The notes: generated by a model not told the origin, from the sequence alone. A stretch of DNA of 64,000 nt from Pedobacter cryoconitis (GCF_003259615.1 NZ_QLLR01000024.1:31064-95063); one strand, 5' to 3'. Shown: positions 9,363 to 18,643, numbered from the stretch's first letter. Numbers and translations are program-made.

Positions 9363-10783
9363 TGATGAAGAAGAATATCCTATTTGCTTTTGCGATTGCG
9401 CTATCAGCGTGTTCAGCAAAAAGAACAGCAACAGATCCTAACCGGTCTGCTGCTGCTAACAGTGAAGTTAAATACTGGCTCACTACAGGTGATCAATCAG
9501 CCTTATTACAAGAACAGTCAACGACTTTAAAATTTGGTACCGCTCAATCTGCCAATCCTGTAATTAGTGTTGATGAAACACAAAAATTTCAAACTATTGA
9601 TGGTTTTGGTTACACTTTAACCGGCGGCAGTGCCAGCTTAATCAATGCGTTGGATGAAAAGACTAAAGATGCCTTATTGCAGGAACTGTTCTCTACAAAG
9701 AAAAACAGTATCGGCGTAAGTTACCTGAGGATCAGTATCGGCGCTTCAGATCTGAGTGCAGATAACTTTACTTACAATGAATTACCTGCCGGACAGACTG
9801 ATATTAATCAGGATAAGTTCTCTATGGCTAAAGAAATGACAGATTTAGTACCTATCCTGAAAAAGATCCTGGCTATTAACCCTGACCTAAAAATCTTAGG
9901 TTCTCCATGGACTGCTCCTACCTGGATGAAAACGAACCATAGCTTTAAAGGCGGAAGTCTGAAACCAGAATACTACGAATCTTATTCAAAATACCTGGTG
10001 AAATATATTCATGCGATGAAAGCTCAGGGAATTACAATTGATGCAATCACGATTCAGAATGAGCCTTTACATCCTGGGAATGTTCCAAGTATGTATATGG
10101 AAGCAAAAGATCAGGCTATGTTCATTAAATCTGCTTTAGGCCCTGTATTTAAAGCTGCTGGTGTTAAAACAAAGATTATCATTTACGATCATAACGCAGA
10201 TCGCCCGGATTATCCGATTACTATTCTGGATGACCCAGAGGCAAAACAATACGTTGATGGATCTGCTTTCCACTTATACGGCGGTCAGATCACAACATTG
10301 TCTAAAGTTCATGAAGCACATCCGGACAAAAACCTGTACTTCACAGAACAATGGGTTGGCGGACCGGGTAAATTTGATGAGGAGCTAAAGTGGCATGTCT
10401 CTACTTTAATTATCGGAGCAACCCGTAATTGGAGCAGAAATGTTTTAGAGTGGAATTTAGCCGCTGACCCACTATATGGCCCACATACTGTAGGCGGATG
10501 TAAAAATTGCTTAGGGGCGATTACTGTAGCTCCTGAGGTTACAAAAAACGTAGCTTATTACATTATTGGCCATGCGTCGAAATTTGTAAGACCAGGATCT
10601 TACAGAATCGGTTCTAACATTACTGACAATTTAGAAAACGTAGCCTTCAGGACTCCGGATGGAAAAACTGCACTGATCGTTGTCAATGGAAACACCGCTG
10701 AAAAAACCTTTAACATTCAATATAAAGGAAAAACAGTAAAAACTTCATTGCCAGCAGGTGCTGTTGCAACTTATGTCTGGTAG
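9362..10783 (+). CDS. Glycoside hydrolase family 30 lipoprotein, probable beta-1,6-glucanase
   Basis: 473 aa. A lipoprotein signal with LSAC places the lipidated Cys at residue 17, so it is membrane-bound, perhaps at the cell surface. The GH30 (beta/alpha)8 barrel is followed by a beta-sandwich (about 400-473). Acid/base Glu234 lies in IQNEPLH and nucleophile Glu329 in FTEQWVGG. The motifs FQTIDGFGYTLTGGSA and GSPWTAPTWMKTN are typical of the GH30 branch that includes glucosylceramidases and beta-1,6-glucanases (subfamilies 1 and 3). With SusCD and a GH3 beta-glucosidase the likely substrate is beta-1,6-glucan (pustulan, fungal wall). A beta-glucosidase or beta-xylosidase activity cannot be excluded. 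Confidence 0.9.
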   Translation: MMKKNILFAFAIALSACSAKRTATDPNRSAAANSEVKYWLTTGDQSALLQEQSTTLKFGTAQSANPVISVDETQKFQTIDGFGYTLTGGSASLINALDEKTKDALLQELFSTKKNSIGVSYLRISIGASDLSADNFTYNELPAGQTDINQDKFSMAKEMTDLVPILKKILAINPDLKILGSPWTAPTWMKTNHSFKGGSLKPEYYESYSKYLVKYIHAMKAQGITIDAITIQNEPLHPGNVPSMYMEAKDQAMFIKSALGPVFKAAGVKTKIIIYDHNADRPDYPITILDDPEAKQYVDGSAFHLYGGQITTLSKVHEAHPDKNLYFTEQWVGGPGKFDEELKWHVSTLIIGATRNWSRNVLEWNLAADPLYGPHTVGGCKNCLGAITVAPEVTKNVAYYIIGHASKFVRPGSYRIGSNITDNLENVAFRTPDGKTALIVVNGNTAEKTFNIQYKGKTVKTSLPAGAVATYVW

Positions 10784-10859
10784 TTTTATAGCATTAAAAA
10801 ATTTTCTTAATCAAATAATGTACCTTTAGCGGCATACTTATAAAGTTATAAATATTAGA

Positions 10860-11828
10860 ATGACCAAAGAAAATAAAGTTTATCACTCGGTGACTTGCAG
10901 AATATGCAAGTCACCTTTTTCAAAAGAATATAATTTCAAAGAGCAGATGTTTGGCTTCGGCGATGAATTCCGTTACCAGGAATGCTCTTCTTGCGGATGT
11001 TTGCAGATTGCAGAATTACCAGCCGATATTATCAAATACTATCCTCCATATTATTATTCTTTTACCCAGAAAATAGCGACGCTAAAAAAACTTCCGTTCC
11101 TGAAAAGGTTATTGGGAAATCACAGAATACAGCGCAAATACAGCAAAGACTATAACCTTCTAAAATACCTGAAACCTATCAACGCCAAAATTGATGATAG
11201 AATTCTGGATGTAGGCTGCGGCAAAGGACAATTGATCTGTGACCTGTTTAACCAGGGCTTTAAGCAGGTAGAAGGCGTAGATAAGTTTCTCCCTCAGGAA
11301 ATTGATTACGGATACGGTGTAAAAGTAATGAAAAAGGAGCTGACAGAATTACAAAGTCACACTTATGATCTGATTATGATGCACCATGTTCTAGAGCATA
11401 TGGATCAGCAAAAACAAGCTTTAACAGATTGCCGTGGATTGCTGAAAGAAGAAGGCTGTCTGCTGATCAGAATTCCTGTACTTGGAGAAGCATGGGAGCG
11501 CTACCAGGGCAACTGGGTTCAACTGGATGCACCAAGGCATTTCTTTTTACACACTTTAAAAAGCATGAGCATTCTTGCGGAAGACGCTGGCTTTGAAATC
11601 AGGCAAACCACGTATGATTCCACAGGGTTCCAGTTTTATGCCAGTGAACTTTATGAAAAGAAAATCCCATTATTCTCTGCAGCAAACGATTATAATCTTC
11701 ATCCTATAGAGAAAGAGTTTACACCAGGAGAATTAAAAGCTTTTGAACAGGAAGCTGAGAAACTCAATGCAGTGCAAAGAGGAGATTCAGCTGTTTTTTA
11801 TTTATATAAAAAGCCAGCCCGCTCCTGA
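10860..11828 (+). CDS. Class I SAM-dependent methyltransferase with N-terminal zinc-binding module
   Basis: 322 aa. Near the N-terminus two CxxC pairs (TCRICK about residues 11-16, CSSCGC about 41-46) look like a zinc ribbon, as in the C-methyltransferase/Methyltransf_23 type proteins of surface-sugar clusters. The Rossmann domain begins with ILDVGCGKGQL (SAM motif I, about residue 115), and HHVLEHM marks the post-motif segment. The substrate cannot be told from sequence; neighbours give no clear pathway. A TACCTTTA sequence at 10821-10828 resembles a weak -7 box, so it is probably transcribed separately from the glucan locus. Confidence 0.8.
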   Translation: MTKENKVYHSVTCRICKSPFSKEYNFKEQMFGFGDEFRYQECSSCGCLQIAELPADIIKYYPPYYYSFTQKIATLKKLPFLKRLLGNHRIQRKYSKDYNLLKYLKPINAKIDDRILDVGCGKGQLICDLFNQGFKQVEGVDKFLPQEIDYGYGVKVMKKELTELQSHTYDLIMMHHVLEHMDQQKQALTDCRGLLKEEGCLLIRIPVLGEAWERYQGNWVQLDAPRHFFLHTLKSMSILAEDAGFEIRQTTYDSTGFQFYASELYEKKIPLFSAANDYNLHPIEKEFTPGELKAFEQEAEKLNAVQRGDSAVFYLYKKPARS

Positions 11829-11883
11829 TTTTCTGGCCGGACTCTTGTGCTGAAAAAATGAAACCTCTCTAAAATATATTCCG

Positions 11884-12348
11884 ATGAAAAAAACAATCTT
11901 ATCATTGACTATCCTGGCAGGGCTTTTTGCTGCCTGTCAGCAGAATAAAACTACAGCGCAAAAAATTGATAGCCTTGCTACCACACCTGACACCAATGCC
12001 TCTAAAGCAAAAGCATGTTATGTGTACATTAAAGATAAAGACACTGTTTCTTTATCACTGATTACTGCAGGAAACGCAGTAGCAGGCAGCTTGAACTATA
12101 ATTTTTATGAAAAAGATAAAAATGCCGGTACTATCGCCGGAATAATCAAAGGAGATACCATTATTGCAGACTATACTTTTCAAGCTGAGGGGACAACCTC
12201 TTACAGACAAGTTTCATTTATCAAAAAAGGAGATCAGCTGTTAGAAGGTTACGGCCCAACGCAGGAAACAGATGGCAGAAGAGTATTTACCAATTTAGCA
12301 GGCTTAAAATACGGGGATATTACCCTTTCACCAGTAGCCTGTAAATAA
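11884..12348 (+). CDS. Small lipoprotein of unknown function
   Basis: 154 aa. The signal peptide ends in a lipobox (LFAAC) with Cys18 as the lipidation site. The mature part begins with a Thr/Lys/Ser-rich linker and then an antiparallel beta-rich stretch with a repeated pattern of short strands (SLNYNFYEKDKNAGTIAGII, then TIIADYTFQAEG). The pattern resembles small Bacteroidota lipoproteins with a beta-barrel or META-like fold. I do not recognise a named family. It is convergent with the pseudouridine synthase gene, from which it is separated by a shared hairpin. Confidence 0.75.
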   Translation: MKKTILSLTILAGLFAACQQNKTTAQKIDSLATTPDTNASKAKACYVYIKDKDTVSLSLITAGNAVAGSLNYNFYEKDKNAGTIAGIIKGDTIIADYTFQAEGTTSYRQVSFIKKGDQLLEGYGPTQETDGRRVFTNLAGLKYGDITLSPVACK

Positions 12349-12352
12349 AAGA

Positions 12353-12386
12353 AACGTTTTGAATCCCTAAAAGGACTCAAAACGTT
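12353..12386. terminator. Bidirectional hairpin between convergent genes
   Basis: AACGTTTTGAATCC (12353-12366) pairs with 12373-12386 with one mismatch and a 6-base loop. The right arm lies in the last codons of the minus-strand pseudouridine synthase gene. Flanking T runs are weak. Confidence 0.55.
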
Positions 12387-13053
12387 CCCAAAATCCGTCT
12401 ACAGGAAGTTTGGCAAAGATATTTACCGGTTCTTTTTTGACCGGATGAAGGAATTGCAACCTTCGGGCGTGTAAACAAATACTTCCTTTACGGCTGCCAC
12501 GCGGGTAGCCGTATTTATTATCCCCGACAATCGGACAGCCTAAAGTAGAAAGCTGTACCCTGATCTGATGGGAGCGCCCTGTTAAAGGATCTACCTCAAT
12601 CAGGTAATATCCGCCCAGTTCACCAAGCAGCCTGTAGCTTAATTCAGCACGCTGACTCCCCGGAACTTCCGTATTATGCGGCGTAACCACATTTGTTTTT
12701 GGATTTTTCACCAGCCAGTGTACCAGGGTCCCCGAAATATTAGCCGGACGATTGCGTACAACCGCCCAGTAAGTTTTCTTAACCTCCCTGTTTTTAAAAA
12801 TGGCATTCATTCTTTCCAGTGCTTTACTTGTTTTCGCAAATAAGATCACCCCGCTTACCGGGCGGTCTAAACGATGTACCACACCTAAAAATGCACTGTT
12901 AGGCTTATTATATTTTTTGGCGATGTACCTTTTCACCATATCTTCCAATGGCTCATCGCGAGTTTCATCCACCTGGACAATATCACCTGCACGTTTACAA
13001 ATCGCGATCAGGTGATTATCTTCGAAAAGTACATCTTTATCAGTTACCGACAT
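12367..13053 (-). CDS. RluA-family pseudouridine synthase
   Basis: 228 aa. The RluA motif HRLDRPVSG contains the catalytic Asp that converts uridine to pseudouridine; the second family block GRSHQIRVQLSTLGCPIVGDNKYG follows near residue 160. There is no N-terminal S4 domain, as in RluA and in the short RluC/D-like proteins of Bacteroidota; whether the target is rRNA or tRNA cannot be decided. The start ATG is 2 bases after the panB stop, so the two genes are one minus-strand operon with panB first. Confidence 0.88.
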   Translation of the reverse strand: MSVTDKDVLFEDNHLIAICKRAGDIVQVDETRDEPLEDMVKRYIAKKYNKPNSAFLGVVHRLDRPVSGVILFAKTSKALERMNAIFKNREVKKTYWAVVRNRPANISGTLVHWLVKNPKTNVVTPHNTEVPGSQRAELSYRLLGELGGYYLIEVDPLTGRSHQIRVQLSTLGCPIVGDNKYGYPRGSRKGSICLHARRLQFLHPVKKEPVNIFAKLPVDGFWERFESF

Positions 13054-13055
13054 TT

Positions 13056-13871
13056 TTAGTATTGCTCTTTTTCATTTGGAAAGTCATTCGCTTTCACATC
13101 CTTAATATATGCTTTTGCAGCATCTAAAATTCCGTCATATAAATTAATATACTGACGTAAAAAGCGTGGTTTAAAGCCTTTAGTTAAACCGATCATATCG
13201 TTTACCACTAAAACCTGTCCATCACAATGCGGTCCTGCCCCTATTCCGATGACCGGGATATGAAGACTTTCAGACACTTCTTTAGCCAGTGCAGCAGGTA
13301 TCTTTTCCAATACAATTGCAAAACAACCAGCGTCCTGTAAAGCCTTTGCATCAAGTTTCAGCTTTTCAGCTTCCTCTTCACCTTTAGCTCTTACAGTATA
13401 AGTTCCGAATTTATAGATCGACTGAGGAGTTAAACCTAAGTGTCCCATTACAGGAATACCCGCAGTAATAATTCTGGAAATAGAATCCACTACTTCAGTA
13501 CCGCCTTCCAGCTTTACACCGTGAGCACCCGATTCTTTCATGATTCTGATCGCAGAGCTTAAAGCTTCTTTTGAATTGCCCTGGTAAGAACCAAAAGGAA
13601 GATCCACTACGACAAAAGCGCGCGTTGCACCTCTAACGACACCCTGGGCATGATAAATCATCTGGTCCAGTGTAATCGGCAAAGTAGTTTCATGGCCCGC
13701 CATTACGTTTGAAGCTGAATCACCAACCAATAAAACATCAAGTCCTGCATCATCCAGAACCGTAGCCATAGAATAATCATAAGCAGTTAACATCGATATT
13801 TTTTCACCACTCTGTTTCATTGCTTGCAGAATGTGGGTTGTAATACGCTTTACTTCTTTGTGTATAGACAT
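13056..13871 (-). CDS. panB: 3-methyl-2-oxobutanoate hydroxymethyltransferase
   Basis: 271 aa, the usual PanB length. It makes ketopantoate from alpha-ketoisovalerate and 5,10-methylene-THF, the first committed step of pantothenate and CoA synthesis. Visible motifs include the Mg-binding LLVGDSASNVMAGHETTLPI block, HGVKLEGG, PVMGHLGLTPQS and the C-terminal IPVIGIGAGPHCDGQVLV. The N-terminus KEVKRITTHILQAMK is the usual start of the family, which supports the ATG at 13871. No other pantothenate gene is in view. Confidence 0.97.
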   Translation of the reverse strand: MSIHKEVKRITTHILQAMKQSGEKISMLTAYDYSMATVLDDAGLDVLLVGDSASNVMAGHETTLPITLDQMIYHAQGVVRGATRAFVVVDLPFGSYQGNSKEALSSAIRIMKESGAHGVKLEGGTEVVDSISRIITAGIPVMGHLGLTPQSIYKFGTYTVRAKGEEEAEKLKLDAKALQDAGCFAIVLEKIPAALAKEVSESLHIPVIGIGAGPHCDGQVLVVNDMIGLTKGFKPRFLRQYINLYDGILDAAKAYIKDVKANDFPNEKEQY

Positions 13872-13892
13872 AAATTTATGCTTTTAGGGGAG

Positions 13893-13900
13893 CAAAATTA
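13893..13900 (-). promoter_or_regulatory. Candidate -7 box for panB operon
   Basis: Minus strand reads TAATTTTG, a TAnnTTTG match 22 bases upstream of the panB start. Confidence 0.5.
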
Positions 13901-14004
13901 GGGTATTCAATTGAGAAAATTACCCTAAAACCAATTATATACGGCATATCGAACGTAACAATTCAATCCTGATAAAAAAAATATGGATTTAAAGATGAAA
14001 AAGC

Positions 14005-14012
14005 TATCTTTG
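14005..14012 (+). promoter_or_regulatory. Candidate -7 box for carA
   Basis: TATCTTTG, a perfect TAnnTTTG match. It implies a leader of about 115 nt before carA. I find no PyrR-type or other recognisable attenuator in that leader, only a short CCCG/CGGG hairpin next to the expected start site. Confidence 0.55.
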
Positions 14013-14130
14013 TATCCCGAAATGAACGGGTTAAACAACAACACATTTGTTAATCAATATAGCGACCTCAAAACCGCAAATCTTCATTCATTAATCCCTT
14101 TTTTAAACTTTATTTTTCATTTTAATTACG

Positions 14131-15243
14131 ATGACTAACTACACCAAGTTACCTGCTATCCTGTTATTGGCTGACGGTACTGTTTACCACGGTAAAGCTG
14201 CCGGAAAGATTGGTACAACGACAGGAGAGATTTGTTTCAATACAGGAATGACAGGTTATCAGGAAATTTTCACTGATCCATCTTATTTCGGACAAATCAT
14301 GGTCACTACGAATGCCCATATTGGTAATTATGGAATTCATAAAGAAGAAATCGAATCTGATTCGATTAAGATTGCAGGTCTGGTTTGCAAAAATTACAAC
14401 ATCGGCTATAGCCGTAAAGAAGCAAATGAATCTATACAGGATTATTTCCAGGATGAAAACATCGTTGGAATTTCTGATATTGATACCCGTGCTTTAGTAA
14501 GGAAAATCAGAGATCAGGGAGCAATGAATGCGATTATCTCTTCTGAAATCACTGACATCGAAGAACTGAAAGCTAAATTGGCACAAGTACCTTCTATGGA
14601 CGGATTGGAACTGTCTTCACAGGTTTCTACCAAAGAACCATATTTCTATGGTTCACCAGATGCGACTTATAAAGTAGCTACGCTGGATTTTGGAATCAAG
14701 AAAAACACTTTACGTAACTTCGACGAAAGAGACTTATACGTACAGGTTTTCCCTGCAAAAACTACTTTTGAAGAAATGGATAAATGGGGAGCTGATGCTT
14801 ACTTTGTGTCTAACGGCCCTGGTGATCCATCGGCCATGCCTTATGCCATTGAAACTGTTAAACAAATCCTGGCTTCAGATAAACCACTTTTCGGTATCTG
14901 TTTAGGTCACCAGTTATTAGCACAAGCTAACGGAATTGGTACGATGAAAATGTTTAACGGCCACAGGGGATTAAACCACCCGGTAAAAAATATTATTAAA
15001 AACCATTGCGAAGTAACTTCTCAAAATCACGGTTTCGGTGTAATTCCGGAAGAAGTAAGAAGTTCTGACAAAGTGGAAATTACCCATATCAACTTAAATG
15101 ATCAGTCGATCGAAGGAATTCGTGTAAAAGGTAAAAAAGCATTCTCGGTACAGTACCACCCTGAATCTTCTCCTGGCCCGCATGATTCACGTTATCTGTT
15201 TGATGACTTTGTGAAGCTGATCAAAGGTGAAATAAGCTGGTAG
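14131..15243 (+). CDS. carA: Carbamoyl-phosphate synthase small (glutaminase) subunit
   Basis: 370 aa. The N-terminal CarA domain (about 1-140, GEICFNTGMTGYQEIFTDPSYFGQI) is followed by a class I glutamine amidotransferase domain (about 180-365). This domain has the nucleophile Cys in FGICLGHQLLA and the His/Glu pair in QYHPESSPGP. It supplies ammonia to CarB for carbamoyl phosphate in arginine and pyrimidine synthesis. CarB is not next to it here: a strong terminator follows and the next gene is an unrelated ABC ATPase. Confidence 0.97.
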   Translation: MTNYTKLPAILLLADGTVYHGKAAGKIGTTTGEICFNTGMTGYQEIFTDPSYFGQIMVTTNAHIGNYGIHKEEIESDSIKIAGLVCKNYNIGYSRKEANESIQDYFQDENIVGISDIDTRALVRKIRDQGAMNAIISSEITDIEELKAKLAQVPSMDGLELSSQVSTKEPYFYGSPDATYKVATLDFGIKKNTLRNFDERDLYVQVFPAKTTFEEMDKWGADAYFVSNGPGDPSAMPYAIETVKQILASDKPLFGICLGHQLLAQANGIGTMKMFNGHRGLNHPVKNIIKNHCEVTSQNHGFGVIPEEVRSSDKVEITHINLNDQSIEGIRVKGKKAFSVQYHPESSPGPHDSRYLFDDFVKLIKGEISW

Positions 15244-15288
15244 ACTGGTAATCACCGGTTCTAACCATCATTTTACCGACATTTTAAG

Positions 15289-15316
15289 AAAGGATTGAGT
15301 CACATCAATCCTTTTT
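15289..15316 (+). terminator. carA terminator
   Basis: Perfect 10-bp stem AAAGGATTGA / TCAATCCTTT (15289-15298 with 15305-15314), 6-base loop, T run. A possible TTG start for the next gene at 15295 lies inside this stem and is therefore unlikely. Confidence 0.8.
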
Positions 15317-15330
15317 ACATTAAACCTTGT

Positions 15331-15338
15331 TACATTTA
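15331..15338 (+). promoter_or_regulatory. Weak -7 box before the ABC exporter operon
   Basis: TACATTTA differs from TAnnTTTG only in the last base and ends 4 bases before the ATG at 15343, so the mRNA could be leaderless. Confidence 0.35.
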
Positions 15339-15342
15339 TCTC

Positions 15343-16110
15343 ATGGATAAAACGAATACCATTATCAGTGTCCGTAATCTGGTAAAAAACTATGCTGATT
15401 TCACAGCAGTCAAAGGGATTAGTTTCGATGTCTATGAAAATGAGATTTTCGGACTGCTTGGCCCTAACGGTGCAGGAAAAACGACTACTTTAGAAATCAT
15501 TGAAACACTTCGGGAAAAAACTTCCGGAGAAATTACAGTAGATGGATTTTCTGTAGATAAAGATGCCAATGAAATCAAAAGGATTATTGGCGTACAACTA
15601 CAGGCTGCGGGTTATTACCCCAATCTGAACCTGGTGGAACTTATGGAGCTTTTTGCTGGTCTTTATGGCGTGGACATCAAACCGATGGAAATGCTGGAGA
15701 AAGTAAACCTTCAGGATAAAGCCAAAGCAAAATTTAAAGCCCTTTCCGGCGGACAGAAACAACGCTTCTCTATTGCGACAACTTTACTGAACTCTCCCAA
15801 GATCATTTTCCTGGACGAGCCGACCACAGGACTCGATCCTCAGGCACGCCGTAATTTGTGGGACCTGATTATCGACATCAGGAACAATGGAACTACGGTT
15901 GTGCTCACTACCCACTATATGGATGAAGCAGAACAACTATGTGACCGCGTAGCTTTCGTAGAGCACGGAGAAATCATTGCGCTGGATACTCCGGACAACC
16001 TGATTGACCAGTTAATCAACAGCGGATTCGAAAGAAAAAAAGAAGTTAAAAAAGCTAACCTCGAAGATGTATTTATCAATCTTACAGGCCAGGAATGGCG
16101 TGAAGGCTAA
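15343..16110 (+). CDS. ABC-2 type transporter ATP-binding protein
   Basis: 255 aa from ATG 15343; a longer frame from TTG at 15295 would start inside the carA terminator. It has Walker A (GLLGPNGAGKTTT), signature motif (LSGGQKQR), Walker B (IIFLDEPTTGLDP) and the H-loop (LTTHYMDEAEQL), the pattern of the CcmA/DrrA-like ATPases that pair with ABC-2 permeases. The permease gene begins at the base after its stop codon. Together they form an exporter, possibly for a drug or lipid; no substrate can be assigned. Confidence 0.93.
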   Translation: MDKTNTIISVRNLVKNYADFTAVKGISFDVYENEIFGLLGPNGAGKTTTLEIIETLREKTSGEITVDGFSVDKDANEIKRIIGVQLQAAGYYPNLNLVELMELFAGLYGVDIKPMEMLEKVNLQDKAKAKFKALSGGQKQRFSIATTLLNSPKIIFLDEPTTGLDPQARRNLWDLIIDIRNNGTTVVLTTHYMDEAEQLCDRVAFVEHGEIIALDTPDNLIDQLINSGFERKKEVKKANLEDVFINLTGQEWREG

Positions 16111-17214
16111 ATGAGCTCAAAAATGAACAAATCATATAACAATACTAAAGCCACGCTGGCTCTTGCCAAAGCAAGTTTCAGGTCTATTACCCGCAGCCCG
16201 TCGGCTGTAGTTTTCACGCTTGCCTTTCCACTTATTTTTATTCTTGTATTTGGTTTTCTGGGTGGCGGAGGAGTTAAATTAGATCTTGCTGTAGCACCGG
16301 GCTCAGATATGCAGAATCCGGTTATTATTGCCCTGCAACATACCTCTGTAATCCATTTAATTACTGATCAAAGTGATATTGAGCTACACCAGCGGTTAGA
16401 AAAAGGAACAATTGCCGGGGTAATTGATGTCCACAAAAACATTGTGGATCAACCCGCTTATTTAGCAAACGTAAAATATACCTCTGCCTCGATGGATAAA
16501 GGAAATATCCTGAAGTCGATTTTAAACAACCTGATGTACACTTTAAATACGAAAGATTTAAAGCCATCGGTAGCAGAATTAAAAGAAAGTACTGTACATG
16601 GCAGAACTTACCGGACTATAGATTTTATCCTGCCCGGACAGCTCGGTTTCTCTTTATTGAGTACCGGTGTTTTCGGAACAGCCTTTGTCTTTTTCAGCCT
16701 GAGACAAACACTGGTAATCAAACGTTTTTTTGCCACTCCGGTAAAAAGATCGAGTATTATCCTGGGTGAAGGGCTGGCCAGAATAGGTTTCGCGTTGATA
16801 GGAGCCTTATTTATTATCCTGATCGGCCATTTCTTTTTCCATTTCACACTCATCCATGGGGTCACGACGGTGATTAATATGCTCCTGCTGTCCACTATTG
16901 GTGTCATCGTGTTTATGGGCTTCGGTTTTGTCGTTTCTGGTATTGCAAAAAGTGAAAGTACGATCCCTCCTATCTCAAATATTATTACCTTACCACAATT
17001 TTTATTATCTGGTACGTTCTTCTCTATAGAGAACTTCCCAAACTGGCTGCAACCAATTAGCAGGGCCTTACCACTCACCTATCTGAATGATGCGATGAGA
17101 CAGGTTGCTTTTGAAGGTGCCGGACTATGGGATGTGAAGCAACAGATTTTAATCATGGTGATCTGGGGAATAGGAATATACGCGGTAGCGGTAAAGGTAT
17201 TCAAGTGGGAATAA
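16111..17214 (+). CDS. ABC-2 type transporter permease
   Basis: 367 aa. One N-terminal membrane helix (about 30-50, VVFTLAFPLIFILVFGFLGG) is followed by a periplasmic loop of about 120 residues and then five hydrophobic helices in the C-terminal half (FLLSGTFFSIENFPNWLQPISR is the typical ABC-2 block). This is the ABC2_membrane_3 layout. It abuts the ATPase gene with no gap, so the two are almost certainly co-translated. Substrate unknown. Confidence 0.88.
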   Translation: MSSKMNKSYNNTKATLALAKASFRSITRSPSAVVFTLAFPLIFILVFGFLGGGGVKLDLAVAPGSDMQNPVIIALQHTSVIHLITDQSDIELHQRLEKGTIAGVIDVHKNIVDQPAYLANVKYTSASMDKGNILKSILNNLMYTLNTKDLKPSVAELKESTVHGRTYRTIDFILPGQLGFSLLSTGVFGTAFVFFSLRQTLVIKRFFATPVKRSSIILGEGLARIGFALIGALFIILIGHFFFHFTLIHGVTTVINMLLLSTIGVIVFMGFGFVVSGIAKSESTIPPISNIITLPQFLLSGTFFSIENFPNWLQPISRALPLTYLNDAMRQVAFEGAGLWDVKQQILIMVIWGIGIYAVAVKVFKWE

Positions 17215-17255
17215 AATTATAGGGAAATCAATCCTGATAATTTATAATTTTATTT

Positions 17256-17263
17256 TAACTTTG
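17256..17263 (+). promoter_or_regulatory. Candidate -7 box for eno
   Basis: TAACTTTG, a TAnnTTTG match, 62 bases before the enolase start; an AAGGAG-like sequence (taaggagata) lies at about 17294-17303. Confidence 0.5.
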
Positions 17264-17324
17264 ATCATCACCTGGTAATTGTATTATTTACACTAAGGAG
17301 ATAAAAACACTTAAAACAACTAAA

Positions 17325-18617
17325 ATGAGTTTAATTATTGATGTTCATGCAAGGCAAATCCTCGATTCTAGAGGTAACCCTACTGTTGAAGTAGAAGTAA
17401 TCACTGAAAATGGCCAAATGGGCCGTGCTGCTGTACCATCTGGTGCAAGTACTGGTAAACACGAGGCTGTTGAGCTAAGAGACGGAGATAAGAAAGTTTA
17501 CATGGGCAAAGGTGTATTAAAAGCCGTTGAGAATGTGAACAAGAAAATAGCTAAAGAACTTCAGGGTATCGACGTTTTTGAGCAAAACCTGATTGACAAG
17601 GCGATGATCGACCTTGATGGTTCAGAAAACAAAGGAAATTTAGGTGCTAATGCAATCCTGGGCGTTTCTTTAGCAGTAGCTAAAGCAGCAGCAGCAGAAA
17701 GCAGACAACCATTATACCGTTATATCGGTGGTGTAAATGCAAATACATTACCTATTCCAATGATGAACATCTTAAACGGTGGTGCACATGCGGATAACAA
17801 AATTGACTTCCAGGAGTTCATGATTATGCCATTGGGAGCGCGTAGTTTCTCTGAAGCATTACAAATGGGAACCCAGGTATTTCACCACCTGAAAGACGTA
17901 TTAAAGAAAAAAGGTTATTCAACAAATGTTGGTGATGAAGGTGGTTTTGCACCAAACATCGGTTCAAACGTTGAGGCCATTGAAACTGTTTTAACAGCGA
18001 TTGAAACTGCTGGTTTCACTCCTGGTAAAGATATATGGATCGCTATGGATGCAGCTGCATCTGAAATGTATGATTCAAAAACTAAAACTTACAACTTCCA
18101 TAAATCATCTGGTGAGAAATTAACTTCTGACGAAATGGTTAAATACTGGGTTGACTGGGCTAATAAATACCCAATTATCTCTATCGAAGATGGTTTAGAC
18201 GAAGATGACTGGGACGCATGGGAAGCTTTAACTTTAGCTATCGGTAACAAAGTACAGTTAGTAGGTGATGATTTGTTTGTAACTAACGTTAAACGTTTAC
18301 AACAAGGAATCGATAAAAGCATTGCAAACTCTATCCTGGTTAAAGTAAACCAGATCGGTACCCTGACTGAAACTATCAACGCAGTATCATTGGCACAAAA
18401 CAGTGGTTACACGTCGGTAATGAGTCACCGTTCAGGAGAAACTGAAGATACAACCATCGCTGATTTAGCAGTTGCTTTAAACTGTGGTCAGATCAAAACT
18501 GGTTCAGCTTCACGTTCTGACAGGATAGCTAAATACAACCAATTATTACGTATTGAAGAAGAATTAGGTTCTGCTGCACGTTTTATTGGTAAAGATTTCA
18601 AATTCCTGAAAAAATAA
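17325..18617 (+). CDS. eno: Enolase
   Basis: 430 aa, the usual length. It converts 2-phosphoglycerate to phosphoenolpyruvate in glycolysis. Visible are the substrate-loop VPSGASTGKHEAVELRD, the Mg ligands and catalytic residues in DEGGFAPN, PIISIEDGLDEDDW and QLVGDDLFVTN, the catalytic Lys in ILVKVNQIGT, and the enolase signature near SHRSGETEDT. It is a single gene with its own promoter box and terminator. Confidence 0.98.
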   Translation: MSLIIDVHARQILDSRGNPTVEVEVITENGQMGRAAVPSGASTGKHEAVELRDGDKKVYMGKGVLKAVENVNKKIAKELQGIDVFEQNLIDKAMIDLDGSENKGNLGANAILGVSLAVAKAAAAESRQPLYRYIGGVNANTLPIPMMNILNGGAHADNKIDFQEFMIMPLGARSFSEALQMGTQVFHHLKDVLKKKGYSTNVGDEGGFAPNIGSNVEAIETVLTAIETAGFTPGKDIWIAMDAAASEMYDSKTKTYNFHKSSGEKLTSDEMVKYWVDWANKYPIISIEDGLDEDDWDAWEALTLAIGNKVQLVGDDLFVTNVKRLQQGIDKSIANSILVKVNQIGTLTETINAVSLAQNSGYTSVMSHRSGETEDTTIADLAVALNCGQIKTGSASRSDRIAKYNQLLRIEEELGSAARFIGKDFKFLKK

Positions 18618-18643
18618 GCTGGGTTTCCAGTTTTAGCATAGAA

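Noticed and set aside
16608..17078. 156-codon minus-strand frame opposite the ABC permease
   Set aside because: Antisense shadow; the permease frame has clear membrane-domain features and operon spacing.
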